Positions 16,762-26,843 are shown, counted from the stretch's first letter. The stretch is 52,278 bases of DNA from Tepidanaerobacteraceae bacterium (GCA_029982615.1 JARRBK010000008.1:1-52278); one strand, 5' to 3'. Numbers and translations are program-made. The notes: generated by a model from the sequence alone, not told the origin.

Positions 16762-16996
16762 TTATTTATCTTTCTTTGCGCGGCTTACCACCAGTTCCTC
16801 TATGAATGCCGAATCAGCTCCGTGAAAAAGTACCGGCCAACAGAACCCCGCATCCGGGATAAGATAGAAACTTTCCAGCAGCTTCCTTCGTAACATTGCT
16901 AGTACAATTCACTGTATCGGCCAGTTCCCGGATCAATTCGACTATGTACGGCTCATCTTTATGAACCGCATCTCAGATTACCATATTCATAAACAT
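16762..16996 (-). pseudogene. Degenerate GNAT-type N-acetyltransferase gene
   Basis: On the minus strand the frame from ATG 16996 has an early TGA (MFMNMVI-stop), then reads DAVHKDEPYIVELIRELADT and, after a gap, AAGKFLSYPGCGVLLAG. A frame change leads to FHGADSAFIEELVVSRAKKD and a stop. The order (N-terminal helix, strand, then IEELVV before the acetyl-CoA loop) matches GNAT acetyltransferases, but the middle is shortened and the RGxG/A cofactor loop is lost. Nonfunctional by stop, frameshift and truncation. Confidence 0.65.
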
Positions 16997-17002
16997 TTCC
17001 CT

Positions 17003-17470
17003 TTAATCATCTAATTTTATAAACTCCACCTCCATCGATTTACCCTTTACTCGCAGCTTAGCCGCACTGATGGGAAGAGTAAACCTTTTAGGACCAGCGC
17101 TACCCGGGTTTAAATAAAGCACCCCGTTGCGGTATTCTGATAAAGGCCTGTGAGTGTGTCCGTTTATTACCGCATCAAAACCTGCAGCTTTCGGGTCAAG
17201 ATCCAACCAATTTAAGTCGTGAAGAAGGTAAAGGCATATCTCCCCAATCTTCACACTCTCCGACCGAGGAAATTTATATACCCATCCGTCTCTGTCGCAG
17301 TTGCCCCTTACGGCCGTAACAGGAGCTATTTTGTTGAGGGCATCGATGATATGTGCATCTCCAATATCTCCTGCATGTAATATGTGTTCACAATCTTTAA
17401 GAGCTTTTAATATCTCCGGCCTTAGAAGGCCGTGGGTATCAGAAATAACACCTATTATATGTTCCGTCAT
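17003..17470 (-). CDS. YfcE/MJ0936-family metallophosphoesterase
   Basis: A 155-residue calcineurin-like phosphodiesterase. Metal ligands are visible: GVISDTHGLL (DxH), HAGDIGD (GDxxD-like), GNCDRD (GNCD), LLHDLNW and GHTHRPL (GHTH). The family hydrolyses phosphodiesters such as bis-pNPP in vitro; the physiological substrate is unclear. Start ATG 17470 sits 6 nt after AGGAGG; TTG one codon upstream is less likely. Intact, unlike its neighbours on both sides. Confidence 0.9.
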   Translation of the reverse strand: MTEHIIGVISDTHGLLRPEILKALKDCEHILHAGDIGDAHIIDALNKIAPVTAVRGNCDRDGWVYKFPRSESVKIGEICLYLLHDLNWLDLDPKAAGFDAVINGHTHRPLSEYRNGVLYLNPGSAGPKRFTLPISAAKLRVKGKSMEVEFIKLDD

Positions 17471-17542
17471 CAATATCCTCCTGATGCATCAAATTAATAT
17501 GATTTTGTCCGCAACTCAAATTACCCCTTAAATCCCTAAGCG

Positions 17543-17720
17543 TTATTTGCCATATTTTCTTTTATACTCCAGCTCGAAGTCAAAGTCAACGTTCATAAGC
17601 CGCCTCCTGGGCCTCTCCTGTTTCATCAGAATAAACTGCTTTACCTTTGATAAATTTAATCATCTAAAATCTTCCTTTAGTTTTTTTAAGATTATTTTCG
17701 GCTAATTTAATATTCTTCAA
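17543..17720 (-). pseudogene. Possible broken small gene of unknown family
   Basis: Three tiny pieces lie head to tail on the minus strand. TTG 17720 (after AGGAGGAG) reads MKNIKLAENNLKKTKGRF to TAG. Immediately in the same frame ATG 17663 (after GGAAG) reads MIKFIKGKAVYSDETGEAQE to TGA at 17586. Overlapping in another frame, ATG 17596 (after GGAGG) reads MNVDFDFELEYKRKYGK to 17543. They may be one gene of about 60 codons broken by a nonsense codon and a frameshift, or three coupled micropeptides. No homologue is known to me. The rest of the 430-bp spacer (17471-17902) shows nothing else clear. Confidence 0.3.
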
Positions 17721-17902
17721 ACACCAAACTCCTCCTCTTGTTTCCAACCAAATTTTATTATCCAATACCATTTTTTACCGCTTGATGCCTTGTACGACCC
17801 ATTTTCTTTAGTCTCGATACAAAATTACTAAGGCATTTGCAAAAATGCATCCTTATCAAGTTTTACACAACCAGGCAACAACGTTATTATTTAAACCGCA
17901 GC

Positions 17903-18730
17903 TTAATTCCCTTTGTTTTCAGTCCATCTGGAAGCCGTGAACAACGCTTCGACCCATGAGATTTTTTCAAATGCTTTTGCCAGAAACTTTTCGGGCCCTA
18001 GCTTTTTTTCCTCTTCGGATGGAACCGTCTCCAGCGTGAAAAACCCTTTGTAATCTTCGGGGAAAAGAGCCCCCAGGCCCTCCCAGTTTATTTTTCCATT
18101 TCCAGGGAGCCAATGCCGGTCAAAACAGCCGTCATTATCTGATAGATGAGTGGCAAAAAGCCTGCAACCATAATCTTTTAGCAGAATCTCATTTCTGTGT
18201 TTCCTCAGCATAGCGTGGGAACTATCATAGCAAAAACCCATATAACTGGATTTTATCCGCGATAATAGAAATATTACACTATCATCTCTATGGGTGTTTT
18301 CAATGGCTATTTTAACTTTAAAATGTTCCGCGGCTTCCACAATGCGCGTCATGCTCTTAAGGCCATATTCGTTTGGCGCCGGAGGTTCTCCTCCCTCAAT
18401 AATATGCATAACCATTAAAGGAATATCAAATCTTGAGCAGTCATGCAGCCACTCGATATGTTTCCGCACAACATCTTCACGGTCTTGCTTTTTTTCACTC
18501 CATAAATCATTTGAATTATTATACGGCACATGAATATTTTCCAGTACCAATCCTGCTTTTTTCACCATCTCAGGCATATCCTGTTTGTGTATAACAAAGG
18601 GTTCCTGCTCATCTTCCCACCATATAGAGGTCGCATTAAAGCCTGCGCCTTTTATCAGTCTTAATCTCTCCGGCAGAGGTAGCACAAAGCCGAACCAAGA
18701 AAATATTCCCCGTTTTATTTCATGCGCCAA
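17903..18730 (-). CDS. Sugar phosphate isomerase/epimerase family TIM-barrel protein
   Basis: A 275-residue xylose-isomerase-like TIM barrel (AP endonuclease 2 family). Metal-site features are MVMHIIEGG (His), KIAIENTHRDD (Glu), GFCYDSSHAML (D-x2-H), FATHLSDNDG (His, Asp), RHWLPGNGKINW and a final TLETVP (Glu). The full divalent metal set suggests an active isomerase or epimerase; the sugar is unknown. The start is TTG 18730 after AGGTGTG, encoding MAHEIKRG. It lies 67 bp beyond the parS site, downstream of parB, and may be read from the parAB transcript. Confidence 0.85.
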   Translation of the reverse strand: MAHEIKRGIFSWFGFVLPLPERLRLIKGAGFNATSIWWEDEQEPFVIHKQDMPEMVKKAGLVLENIHVPYNNSNDLWSEKKQDREDVVRKHIEWLHDCSRFDIPLMVMHIIEGGEPPAPNEYGLKSMTRIVEAAEHFKVKIAIENTHRDDSVIFLLSRIKSSYMGFCYDSSHAMLRKHRNEILLKDYGCRLFATHLSDNDGCFDRHWLPGNGKINWEGLGALFPEDYKGFFTLETVPSEEEKKLGPEKFLAKAFEKISWVEALFTASRWTENKGN

Positions 18731-18796
18731 TTTTCACACCTCATATTTTCAGTCTTTTAACAAATTACGTTATTTCTCATGAATTCCTTATCCGCA

Positions 18797-18812
18797 TGTT
18801 TCACGTGAAACA
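18797..18812. promoter_or_regulatory. parS: parS centromere site
   Basis: TGTTTCACGTGAAACA is a perfect 16-bp palindrome identical to the parS consensus; the symmetry extends two more bases each side. It is the nucleation site for ParB (Spo0J) CTP-clamp loading and spreading. It starts 3 bp beyond the parB stop codon and is the only match I found in the window. Confidence 0.96.
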
Positions 18813-18815
18813 TGT

Positions 18816-19655
18816 TTACTTTACTATTGCTTCCAAAATTCTTTCCAGTTCATCTTCGGAATAAAATTCTATTTCAATCTTTCCCTTTTTTTCAGTCCCT
18901 TTTATTTTTACCCTTGTCCCAAGGGCTGTCTGTAATTGTTCTGAAATATGTATGAATGCCGGGTTTATATCATCTTTTTTTCTTTCTTTTAGTTTTTTGC
19001 TTAAATTGTGTTTTACTGCTTCCTCTATCTGCCTTACCGACATATTCTCCTCACTAATTCTGTTGGCGAGTTTAAGTCTTTCTTTTTTATCTTCAATAGA
19101 TAGAAGCGCTCTCGCATGGCCTGCTGTTAATTTTTCTTCCATTATCAGTTTTTTTATTTCATCGTCCAGGTTTAACAGCCTGACGGTGTTTGCTATTTGT
19201 GACCGGCTCTTCCCCACTCTTTTCGAAAGTTCTTCCTGGGTCATTCCGAATTCTTCTATGAGTTTCTTGTAAGCTTCTGCTTCCTCTAAAGGGTTTAGGT
19301 CTTCTCTCTGCAAATTCTCAATTAGCGCTATTTCCATTACGTTCAGGTCCGATAACTCTTTTATTATTGCAGGCACCTTTTCTATGCCCGCCTTTCTTGC
19401 AGCTCTCCACCTTCTTTCCCCTGCCACAAGTTCATAACCGCCGTCCGCATTTTTTCTTAATATTACCGGTTGCAAAACCCCGTGCTGTTTTATTGAATCC
19501 GCCAGTTCCTCGAGCTTTTTTTCGTCGAAATGTTTTCTCGGCTGATTTTTATTTATTTTTATTTCTTTTATCGATATTTCTTGTATGTTCTCTTCATCTT
19601 TTGTTAATTCGGGTATCAATGCACCCAAGCCCTTTCCAAGTCCTTTCTTACTCAA
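18816..19655 (-). CDS. parB: Chromosome partitioning protein ParB (Spo0J)
   Basis: A 279-residue CTPase clamp that loads at parS and organises the origin. The N-terminus is [15 protein letters not shown]. The CTP-binding domain (about residues 25-120) has [42 protein letters not shown] and [14 protein letters not shown]. The HTH (about 125-160, [20 protein letters not shown]) follows, then a C-terminal dimerisation domain. The longer frame from 19715 is rejected: TTG at 19655 lies after GGAGG inside the end of parA and reproduces the usual N-terminus. It overlaps parA by 8 nt, so the two are coupled. Confidence 0.96.
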   Translation of the reverse strand: MSKKGLGKGLGALIPELTKDEENIQEISIKEIKINKNQPRKHFDEKKLEELADSIKQHGVLQPVILRKNADGGYELVAGERRWRAARKAGIEKVPAIIKELSDLNVMEIALIENLQREDLNPLEEAEAYKKLIEEFGMTQEELSKRVGKSRSQIANTVRLLNLDDEIKKLIMEEKLTAGHARALLSIEDKKERLKLANRISEENMSVRQIEEAVKHNLSKKLKERKKDDINPAFIHISEQLQTALGTRVKIKGTEKKGKIEIEFYSEDELERILEAIVK

Positions 19656-20409
19656 TTCCCAGCACCTCCTCTGCCAGTTCCATATATACTTGAGACCCTT
19701 TCGATTTTGCATCATATGTGATTATGGGTTTCCCATGGCTCGGAGCTTCACTCAGCCTCACATTTCTTGGTATTATGGTCTTGTATACCTTGTTTTTGAA
19801 ATACTTCTTTACTTCCTCCACTACCTGAATCGATAAATTCGTCCTGGCATCAAACATTGTCAGCAGCACGCCCTCTACTTGAAGATTCTTGTTCAAATGC
19901 TTCTGAACCAAATTAATGGTATTCATCAGCTGCCCTAAACCTTCGAGTGCATAATACTCGCATTGTATGGGCACCAACACTGTTCCTGCTGCAGTAAGAG
20001 CGTTTAAAGTGAGAAGTCCCAGCGAAGGAGGGCAGTCAATTATTATAAAATCATATTCCTCTTTTATTTCGTCTATGGCATTTTTAAGTTTGTATTCCCT
20101 GGAAATTGCAGGCACCAGCTCTATTTCTGCTCCTGCCAGTTGTATGTTTGACGGCAACAAAAAAAGGTTTTCATATTTTGTTTTTACTATGTTATCTTTT
20201 ATAGGTTCCTCATTGATAATTACATTGTATATGGATTTTTCAATATTTTTCTTATCTATTCCTATACCGCTGGTGGTATTTCCCTGAGGGTCTATGTCTA
20301 CCAGCAATACCTTCTTTCCTAAAGCAGCAAGGCATGCCGCAAGATTTACCGCCGTAGTGGTCTTACCCACTCCTCCTTTTTGATTTGCTATTGCCATTAT
20401 CCTCGACAT
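19648..20409 (-). CDS. parA: Chromosome partitioning ATPase ParA (Soj)
   Basis: A 253-residue deviant Walker ATPase. [14 protein letters not shown] forms the P-loop with the signature lysine, [11 protein letters not shown] is the A-prime motif, and [18 protein letters not shown] is Walker B. It works with ParB to position origins and, in Bacillus, modulates DnaA. The frame extends to a TTG at 20442 with a badly spaced ribosome-binding site; I choose ATG 20409 because [13 protein letters not shown] aligns with the Soj N-terminus, although its own site is weak. It overlaps parB; noc lies 203 bp upstream on the same strand. Confidence 0.95.
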   Translation of the reverse strand: MSRIMAIANQKGGVGKTTTAVNLAACLAALGKKVLLVDIDPQGNTTSGIGIDKKNIEKSIYNVIINEEPIKDNIVKTKYENLFLLPSNIQLAGAEIELVPAISREYKLKNAIDEIKEEYDFIIIDCPPSLGLLTLNALTAAGTVLVPIQCEYYALEGLGQLMNTINLVQKHLNKNLQVEGVLLTMFDARTNLSIQVVEEVKKYFKNKVYKTIIPRNVRLSEAPSHGKPIITYDAKSKGSQVYMELAEEVLGIE

Positions 20410-20612
20410 AATCCTGAAACAAAGGCTTCTGCCCCGTTTCAAATCCTCCCTTCAAATATCCTGCTGCGAATAAATTACAACATGCTTTTTTCTGCAATAT
20501 ATTTTTATTATATTAACTTTCTTCTTAATTTCTATTTTTCCTCCCTGTTTCTTTATATTTTTAAAAAAATATGTTAAAATCTTTTTCTGTTTATCATAAA
20601 AAAAATGGTTCA

Positions 20613-21419
20613 TTACCTTTTCGGTATTTGAACCACCACTTCTATGAAATCTCCTTTGTCTATTTCCTTGTAACCGGCTTTAATTCCTGTTTCTTTTATG
20701 CTTTTTACCAGCTTTTTTACCGAATTGACAAATATTCTCACATCTTTAATTGCTATTTTTAATGATTTTTTACCTTTTTTTTCCTTGTTATTTTCGATTT
20801 CTGAAATAATCCTTTCAACCAAATCCTCTGTTTGCCTTACATTCATCTTTTTTTCCAATATCTGGCTTATTGCTTTTTTTTGCAGGCTTTCGTCCGGAAG
20901 CTTTAACAGCGCCCTTGCATGCCTTTCACTCAATTTTTCCCGGGAAATAATTTTTATTACTTCCGGTGACATTTTTAAAATTCTCAATTTATTTGCTATG
21001 GTGGATTGGCTCTTCCCCAGTTTCATAGCTAGCTGCTCTTGGGTTAGCCCATAATCCTGCATCAATTGCATATATCCTTCGGCTTCTTCTAGAAAGTTCA
21101 GATTTTCTCTTTGAAGGTTTTCGATCAAAGCCATAATTGCCGTTTCAGAATCTCCTGCATCCTTTATTATTGCCGGTATCTCTTTTATGCCGGCTTTTTT
21201 ACACGCTCTCCACCGTCTCTCGCCTGCTATAATTTCATAGCTGTTTTTTCCACTTTTTCTCACCACTATGGGTTGTAACACACCGTATGTCTTAATTGAA
21301 TTTGTCAAATCATTTAATGATTCTTCATCGAATTCTTTTCTTGGTTGATAAGGGTTTGGTTTTATCTCTTCTACTGGTATTTTTGTCACGCTTAAATCAT
21401 TTTTGCGGTCCCCCCACAT
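20613..21419 (-). CDS. noc: Nucleoid occlusion protein Noc (ParB paralogue)
   Basis: A 268-residue ParB-family protein located next to rsmG, the usual noc position. It has [63 protein letters not shown] and a HTH (LTQEQLAMKLGKSQSTIANK). The C-terminal domain differs from the neighbouring ParB. Noc binds dispersed NBS sites and blocks division over the nucleoid. I saw no NBS (ATTTCCCGGGAAAT) in the window. The start is ATG 21419 after GGTGGGGG; GTG 21428 is an alternative. Calling it Noc rather than a second ParB rests on position. Confidence 0.85.
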   Translation of the reverse strand: MWGDRKNDLSVTKIPVEEIKPNPYQPRKEFDEESLNDLTNSIKTYGVLQPIVVRKSGKNSYEIIAGERRWRACKKAGIKEIPAIIKDAGDSETAIMALIENLQRENLNFLEEAEGYMQLMQDYGLTQEQLAMKLGKSQSTIANKLRILKMSPEVIKIISREKLSERHARALLKLPDESLQKKAISQILEKKMNVRQTEDLVERIISEIENNKEKKGKKSLKIAIKDVRIFVNSVKKLVKSIKETGIKAGYKEIDKGDFIEVVVQIPKR

Positions 21420-21500
21420 TGCCCCCACCGCCTTTCGTTTTTTATATATAATTCTATAAAAATACAGTTTCTCCTTCCTATTTTTGCTAAATTTCTATTT

Positions 21501-22217
21501 TTATAACGGATTTTTTTCTGGAATTCCAGGCCTTCTGGGGTATTTTTCCGGTGTGTTATCTATTTTTCCTATTATAACCAATTTGTGTTTCGCATCTCCT
21601 GCCGCATATTCAATTACCTCGCTTATTTTTCCTCCCATAGTTTTTATTGAATTTTGTGCTTCTTCTATTTCCGTCTCGGTTTTTTCACCTTTCATTGCTA
21701 TAAACATTCCGCCTTTTTTAACAAATGGTAGACATATTTCCGCCAGAACTCTTAAAGAGGAAACTGCCCTTGCTATAGCCACATCCTGAGTTTGTCTGTA
21801 CTTCAAATTTTTTGCGGCAGTTTCTGCTCTTTCATTTACTATTTCTACGCTTTTTAATTCCAAACGGCTTACTGCCTCATACAAAAAATTCGCCTTTTTT
21901 CTAATAGCTTCTAATAATATCATTTTCACATCTGGCCTTGCTATTTTAATGATTATTCCTGGTATTCCTGCTCCTGTGCCGATGTCTACTATTTTTGATT
22001 CATTCATTATATTTATATGCTTTATAATCATTAGCGAATCAATAACGTGTTTTTCAATAAAATCTTTTTCCTCTGTTATCCTTGTGAGATTCATTTTTTT
22101 GTTCCATGATAATATTAATTCTCTGTATTTTATTATTTTATTTAATTGGTGGTCGTCAATATATAAACCGTTTTTTTGTAATTGTTCATTTAAATAATCT
22201 TTAAACTCGCTGTTCAT
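21501..22217 (-). CDS. rsmG: 16S rRNA (guanine527-N7)-methyltransferase RsmG
   Basis: A 238-residue SAM-dependent methyltransferase (GidB). Key stretches are [20 protein letters not shown], the SAM site [20 protein letters not shown], and [20 protein letters not shown] with GGMFIAMKG. It makes m7G527 in 16S rRNA, and loss gives low-level streptomycin resistance in other bacteria. Its ATG overlaps the mnmG stop (ATGA), so it is translationally coupled in the mnmE-mnmG-rsmG operon. Length is normal and all motifs are present. Confidence 0.95.
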   Translation of the reverse strand: MNSEFKDYLNEQLQKNGLYIDDHQLNKIIKYRELILSWNKKMNLTRITEEKDFIEKHVIDSLMIIKHINIMNESKIVDIGTGAGIPGIIIKIARPDVKMILLEAIRKKANFLYEAVSRLELKSVEIVNERAETAAKNLKYRQTQDVAIARAVSSLRVLAEICLPFVKKGGMFIAMKGEKTETEIEEAQNSIKTMGGKISEVIEYAAGDAKHKLVIIGKIDNTPEKYPRRPGIPEKNPL

Positions 22218-24097
22218 TTCTCTCTTATCCTTTTTTGCTGTTCGAGATATATCAACAATATCGAAATATCTGCAGGGTTTACCCCTGAAATTCTTGAGGC
22301 TTGGCCTACAGATTCCGGCATTACCTCTTTTAATCTCTGCCTAGCTTCTGTCCTCAAACCATAAACTTCATCATAATTAATATCTTTTGGTATTTTTTTG
22401 TTCTCCATTTTTTTAAAGCTTTCCACTTGGGCAATTTGCCTTTTTATATAACCGCTATAAGAAATCATTATTTCAACCTGCTCTATAACTTCTTTTGGCA
22501 GATCAGGCCTCATTTTGTCAAATACTTTTATTTTTTCGTAATCCAATTCTGGCCTTTTTATTAATTCTTCTAGCGTAAAGGGTGTATTTATTTTTGCAGA
22601 TCCCATTTCTTCAAGTATTTTGTTGTTTTCTTCAGTCGGGGTTATTTTTATCGATTTCAATCTTTCTATTTCTTCTTGAATCATGTTCCTTTTTTTTATG
22701 GTTTTTTTGTATCTTTCATCATCAATTAAACCCACTTTGTGGCCTATTTCCGTAAGCCTTAAATCTGCATTGTCATGCCTTAAAAGCAATCTGTACTCTG
22801 CTCTCGATGTGAGCATTCTGTATGGCTCTTCTATTCCTTTTGTTATGATATCATCTATTAATACCCCTATATACGCATCTGACCTTTTTAGAATCAACGG
22901 GTCCTTGCCTTTTATTGAAAGGGCTGCATTTATTCCAGCCACAAGCCCTTGGGCTGCTGCTTCTTCATATCCAGATGTCCCGTTTATTTGGCCTGCCATA
23001 AAAAGCCCCTTGATTTTTCTTGTCTCAAGTGTTAAGCTTAATTGTGTTGGTATTACGTAATCATATTCTATGGCATATCCATACCTCATGATTTTTGCGT
23101 TTTCCAGCCCCGGAATAGTCCTTATCATTTTTATCTGCACATCTGCCGGAAGGCTTGTAGACATACCCTGTATGTACATTTCATTTGTATTAATTCCTTC
23201 TGGTTCCACGAATACCTGGTGGCTTTCCTTTTCTCTAAAATTAACTACTTTTACCTCTATACTCGGACAGTAACGCGGCCCTACACCTTGTATCTGCCCC
23301 GTATACAGAGGTGCTCTGTGCAAATTCTCCATAATAATTTCATGGGTCTTTTTGTTCGAATACGTGAGCCAACACGATACTTGTTCTCTTTCTATCTTTC
23401 TCGATGTATAAGAAAAAGGTATTATTATTTTATCACCGGGTTGTTCAATCATTTTTGAAAAGTCAATGGAATTCTTGTGGACTCTAGGTGGCGTTCCTGT
23501 TTTAAATCTCCCCAGTTCAAATCCTAATTCCAGCAGGCTTTCCGACAGTTTGTTGGCGGGAAAAAGCCCATTAGGCCCCCCGTTATAATTCACATCTCCT
23601 ATTATAATTTTTCCTCTTAAATATACTCCTGTGGTGAGTATAACCGCTTTGGAATAAAATACGCCTCCTGTTCGGGTTACCACGCCTTTTACTTTTCCGC
23701 CACTTTCAAGAATTTTTACCACTTCTTCCTGAACCACATCCAGATTATTTTGTTTTTCCAGCGTATATTTCATTGAAAATTGATATGCCTTTTTGTCCGC
23801 CTGAGCCCTCAAAGCCCTTACTGCTGGTCCTTTTCCCGTATTCAGCATTCTCATCTGTATGAATGTTTTATCGATATTAATACCCATTTGTCCGCCGAGG
23901 GCATCAATTTCTCTTACTAGATGCCCTTTTGCCGGTCCCCCAATGGAAGGATTGCACGGCATAAGTGCGATGCTGTCCAAATTTATGGCGAAAACCACTG
24001 TTTTCATCCCTAACCTTGCTGAGGCCAGTGCCGCTTCGCACCCAGCATGCCCTGCTCCTACCACTGCTACATCGTAATATCCTGCTGTATATTCCAT
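22214..24097 (-). CDS. mnmG: tRNA uridine 5-carboxymethylaminomethyl modification enzyme MnmG
   Basis: A 627-residue FAD/NADH enzyme (GidA) that with MnmE installs the (c)mnm5 group on U34 of tRNAs. The FAD site is [20 protein letters not shown] near the start. [31 protein letters not shown], the CPSIEVK cysteine region and [17 protein letters not shown] are typical; the C-terminal helical domain ends near [17 protein letters not shown]. The open frame begins at 24124, but ATG 24097 has GAAGGTGA 5 nt before it and fits the family start. It lies 11 bp after mnmE and overlaps rsmG by 4 nt. Confidence 0.96.
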   Translation of the reverse strand: MEYTAGYYDVAVVGAGHAGCEAALASARLGMKTVVFAINLDSIALMPCNPSIGGPAKGHLVREIDALGGQMGINIDKTFIQMRMLNTGKGPAVRALRAQADKKAYQFSMKYTLEKQNNLDVVQEEVVKILESGGKVKGVVTRTGGVFYSKAVILTTGVYLRGKIIIGDVNYNGGPNGLFPANKLSESLLELGFELGRFKTGTPPRVHKNSIDFSKMIEQPGDKIIIPFSYTSRKIEREQVSCWLTYSNKKTHEIIMENLHRAPLYTGQIQGVGPRYCPSIEVKVVNFREKESHQVFVEPEGINTNEMYIQGMSTSLPADVQIKMIRTIPGLENAKIMRYGYAIEYDYVIPTQLSLTLETRKIKGLFMAGQINGTSGYEEAAAQGLVAGINAALSIKGKDPLILKRSDAYIGVLIDDIITKGIEEPYRMLTSRAEYRLLLRHDNADLRLTEIGHKVGLIDDERYKKTIKKRNMIQEEIERLKSIKITPTEENNKILEEMGSAKINTPFTLEELIKRPELDYEKIKVFDKMRPDLPKEVIEQVEIMISYSGYIKRQIAQVESFKKMENKKIPKDINYDEVYGLRTEARQRLKEVMPESVGQASRISGVNPADISILLIYLEQQKRIREK

Positions 24098-24108
24098 AAA
24101 TATCACCT

Positions 24109-25488
24109 TCATTTCCCGATACAAAAGTTTTCAAATATGGCATTTATTATGTCTTCACTCACCGTATCCCCCGTTATTTCACCCAGCTTTTCCCACGCTT
24201 CTCTTATGTCTATTACAATTATTTCAACAGGCATTTTCTCGCTCAATGCCTTCAGCGCTCTATCTATGCAAATTTTTGCATCCTCCAGCGCCTTTTTCTG
24301 CCTCTGCGATGCAAGGATTGCGTTTTCATCTATAGGGCCTAGGTTTTCAATTATTGAATCATATATTTCTTTCATCAATTCATCAATACCCTGTTCTCTT
24401 AAAGCCGATATCCTGATTATTTTTTTTCCCGGCATTATTTTCTTTATTTCTTCTTCATCTATTTTTGATGGAATATCTGATTTGTTCACCACTATTATTG
24501 TAAATTTGTTTTTTACCATATCCATAATTTTTCTATCTTCCTCAGTAATTTCCATGGAAGCATCCATTACCAACAGGACCATTTCTGCATCCTTCAGGTA
24601 TTTTTTTGCCCTCTCTACACCTATCTTTTCAACTTCATCTGTTGTTTCCCTGATGCCTGCAGTATCTATTAACTTTATCGGGATACCATTAATATTTATG
24701 TATTCTTCTATAATATCCCTTGTGGTACCTGGGATATCTGTTACGATTGCCCTTTCTTCTTTCAAAAGTGCATTCAAAAGAGATGATTTTCCCACATTTG
24801 TCCTCCCGACTATAAGCGTTGACAGCCCTTCTCTCAACATTTTTCCCGTTTCCAGGTTTTTTATCATCTGTTCTATCCTGGTTTTTGTTTTTTGAATTTC
24901 ATTTCTTATCTGAACAGGATCTGCCTCTGGTATGTCTTCTTCGGGAAAATCAATGTTCGCCTCTATATGCGCCATTATTTGAATTAAATCTGAACGGGCT
25001 TCCTTAACCCTTTGCGCAAATTCACCCTCTAGCTGTCTATTTGCCTGTATAAGAGCCCTTTCTGTCTTTGATCTTATTATGTCAATTACCGCTTCTGCCT
25101 GAGATAAATCTATTCTTCCGTTTAAAAATGCTCTTTTTGTAAATTCTCCGGGCTCTGCAATTCTAGCCCCGTATTTTACAACGAGCTCCAGTATTTTTTT
25201 TTGCGCTGCCACTCCGCCATGGCAGTTTATCTCCACCATGTCTTCCCTGGTATATGTATGTGGTGACTTGAAAAAAGCCGTCAATACTTCATCTATTTTG
25301 TATCCTTTTTCCGGGTCTATTATGTGCCCAAGGTAAAGGTGGCGGCTTTTTATATCCTTTATTTCTTTTGCGGGCACAAATATTTTTTTTGTAATCTCAA
25401 AGGATTTATCACCGCTCATCCTCACTATTCCTATACCCCCTTCTCCCAAGGGGGTTGAAATAGCAACTATAGTCTCATTATTTTTCAT
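24109..25488 (-). CDS. mnmE: tRNA modification GTPase MnmE
   Basis: A 459-residue MnmE (TrmE/ThdF). The N-terminal formyl-THF-binding domain begins with [19 protein letters not shown]; a helical domain holds an inserted G domain with [15 protein letters not shown] (G1), DIPGTTRD (G2), DTAGIRET (G3) and NKSD (G4). The C-terminus is the essential CIGK. It partners MnmG in wobble uridine modification. Start ATG 25488 follows GAGAGG. It is first of the mnmE-mnmG-rsmG run, 65 bp after jag. All motifs are intact. Confidence 0.96.
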   Translation of the reverse strand: MKNNETIVAISTPLGEGGIGIVRMSGDKSFEITKKIFVPAKEIKDIKSRHLYLGHIIDPEKGYKIDEVLTAFFKSPHTYTREDMVEINCHGGVAAQKKILELVVKYGARIAEPGEFTKRAFLNGRIDLSQAEAVIDIIRSKTERALIQANRQLEGEFAQRVKEARSDLIQIMAHIEANIDFPEEDIPEADPVQIRNEIQKTKTRIEQMIKNLETGKMLREGLSTLIVGRTNVGKSSLLNALLKEERAIVTDIPGTTRDIIEEYININGIPIKLIDTAGIRETTDEVEKIGVERAKKYLKDAEMVLLVMDASMEITEEDRKIMDMVKNKFTIIVVNKSDIPSKIDEEEIKKIMPGKKIIRISALREQGIDELMKEIYDSIIENLGPIDENAILASQRQKKALEDAKICIDRALKALSEKMPVEIIVIDIREAWEKLGEITGDTVSEDIINAIFENFCIGK

Positions 25489-25511
25489 ATTTCTTACCTC
25501 TCATGTAAATC

Positions 25512-25538
25512 AAGCCCCAAAGCTTTGCTCCGGGGCTT
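25512..25538. terminator. Hairpin between jag and mnmE
   Basis: AAGCCCC and GGGGCTT form a 7-bp stem with a 13-nt loop. The T tract (six T) lies on the plus-strand side; the minus-strand tail is GATTTAC. As leftward transcription is expected here it may be a partial terminator or a processing site. Confidence 0.45.
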
Positions 25539-25553
25539 TTTTAATTTCTATTT

Positions 25554-26171
25554 TTAATGGTTTAATGAAATAACTACCCTTCTGTGGGGTTCTTCTCCTA
25601 TACTTTTTGTATTTATCATCGCATCTCCCTGCAGCGCTGTATGTATTATCCTTCTTTCATTTGGAAGCATTGGTTCCAGTACTACGCTTTTTTTTGTCTC
25701 TTTTACCTTTTTTGCTATGTTTTTTGCAAGTTTTTCCAGCGCTTCTTCTCTTTTCTTTCTGTAATTTTGTGCATCCAGTATTATTCTCTTATGGTTTTCT
25801 ATACCGCGGTTTGCCACCAGTGAAGTCAAATACTGAATCGCATCCAATGTGCTTCCGCGCTTTCCTATGAGCACACCCACGTCCTTGCCTTCAAAATTTA
25901 TTTTTATCGCATCTTCCTCTTCTTTGACTTCTATTTTCGGTTCTATTTTAAAATGTTTTGTAAGTCCTTTTATAAATTCCAATGCTCTTTCTCCCGGATT
26001 ATCTTTTACAGTAACTTTTACTCTTGCTGCTTTTGATAGAAATCCCAATATTCCGCGGTTTCCTTCTTCCAACACCTCAATTTCTGCTTGTTCCCTTTTT
26101 ATTTTCAATTCTTTTAATGCCATCTCTATTGCTTCTTCTACCGTTCTTGCCTGTTTTTCCACCCATTTCAT
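25554..26171 (-). CDS. jag: RNA-binding protein Jag (KhpB, SpoIIIJ-associated)
   Basis: A 205-residue protein with three domains: N-terminal Jag_N (KWVEKQARTVEEAIEMALKE ... GILGFLSKAARVKV), a KH domain (about residues 85-140, with VGVLIGKRGSTLDAIQYLTS) and C-terminal R3H (about 145-205, RRIIHTALQGD ... EEPHRRVVISL). KhpB binds many RNAs and affects division and sporulation. The frame runs 40 codons upstream into yidC, but ATG 26171 follows AAGGAGG and overlaps the yidC stop (ATGA), so the short form is chosen. Confident. Confidence 0.95.
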   Translation of the reverse strand: MKWVEKQARTVEEAIEMALKELKIKREQAEIEVLEEGNRGILGFLSKAARVKVTVKDNPGERALEFIKGLTKHFKIEPKIEVKEEEDAIKINFEGKDVGVLIGKRGSTLDAIQYLTSLVANRGIENHKRIILDAQNYRKKREEALEKLAKNIAKKVKETKKSVVLEPMLPNERRIIHTALQGDAMINTKSIGEEPHRRVVISLNH

Positions 26172-26797
26172 TTTACATCCTCCTTGACTGGAGCAGGGGA
26201 GCGCATAACAATAAGCTGTTGTATTATCTGAAGTATATTGCTTACAACCCAGTATAAAGCCAGTCCCGATGCAAATTTTATCGCCATCCAACCTATAAAA
26301 ATCGACATAACGATGTTCATGGAATTATTGGGGTTTTCTGTATTTGTCGGTGTTGCAATTTTTGATGACAGGTATGTGGTAACGGCTGCGAGTATCGGAA
26401 GAATATATGTGGTATCCGGTGCGCCCAAATCTTTTATCCACAAAAATCCCGCCTGGCCGAAATTATAAGACTGAAGCAGCCTGAATAAACCGATTATAAA
26501 AGGAAATTGAATGAGCAAGGGAAGGCACCCTCCCATGGGATTAACTTTATTATCTTGATACAGTTTCATTATTTCCCTGTTCAATTTCTCTTTATCGTTT
26601 TTATACTTTTCCTGAAGTTTTTTCTGCAAAGGCGCTATTTCCTGCATTTTTTTCATGGAATGAAACTGTTGAAAACTGAAAGGAAGTAATATTATTTTAA
26701 TTATAACTGTTATTCCTATTATTGCCAGGCCGTAGCTTTTTGTATATGCGAATATAAAATCCATCAGCTGCTTCATTACGCTTTCAAGATATGCCAT
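26168..26797 (-). CDS. yidC: Membrane protein insertase YidC/Oxa1 (SpoIIIJ type)
   Basis: A 209-residue insertase with the five-TM Oxa1 core: an N-terminal helix, then SYGLAIIGITVIIKIILLPF with the positively charged groove residue (Lys in place of the more common Arg), a charged coiled hairpin (MQEIAPLQKKLQEKYKNDKE), VNPMGGCLPLLIQFPFIIGL, and the C-terminal helices ending ALYWVVSNILQIIQQLI. It inserts small membrane proteins and, in spore-formers, supports SpoIIIA channel assembly. There is no lipobox or long N-terminal region, so it is a compact Gram-positive form. ATG 26797 follows GGGGGAG; coupled to jag. Confidence 0.94.
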   Translation of the reverse strand: MAYLESVMKQLMDFIFAYTKSYGLAIIGITVIIKIILLPFSFQQFHSMKKMQEIAPLQKKLQEKYKNDKEKLNREIMKLYQDNKVNPMGGCLPLLIQFPFIIGLFRLLQSYNFGQAGFLWIKDLGAPDTTYILPILAAVTTYLSSKIATPTNTENPNNSMNIVMSIFIGWMAIKFASGLALYWVVSNILQIIQQLIVMRSPAPVKEDVK

Positions 26798-26843
26798 TAA
26801 ATTTGCTCCCCCTTGAACTTTATTTTTCCATTATTTTCATTTT

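Noticed and set aside
20613-21419. Reading noc as a duplicate parB
   Set aside because: It lies beside rsmG, the standard noc position, and differs in the C-terminal domain; true parB is the copy coupled to parA at parS.
26434-26442. A perfect DnaA box TTATCCACA
   Set aside because: It is a single site inside yidC coding sequence with no neighbours; 9-mers of this kind occur by chance in AT-rich DNA.
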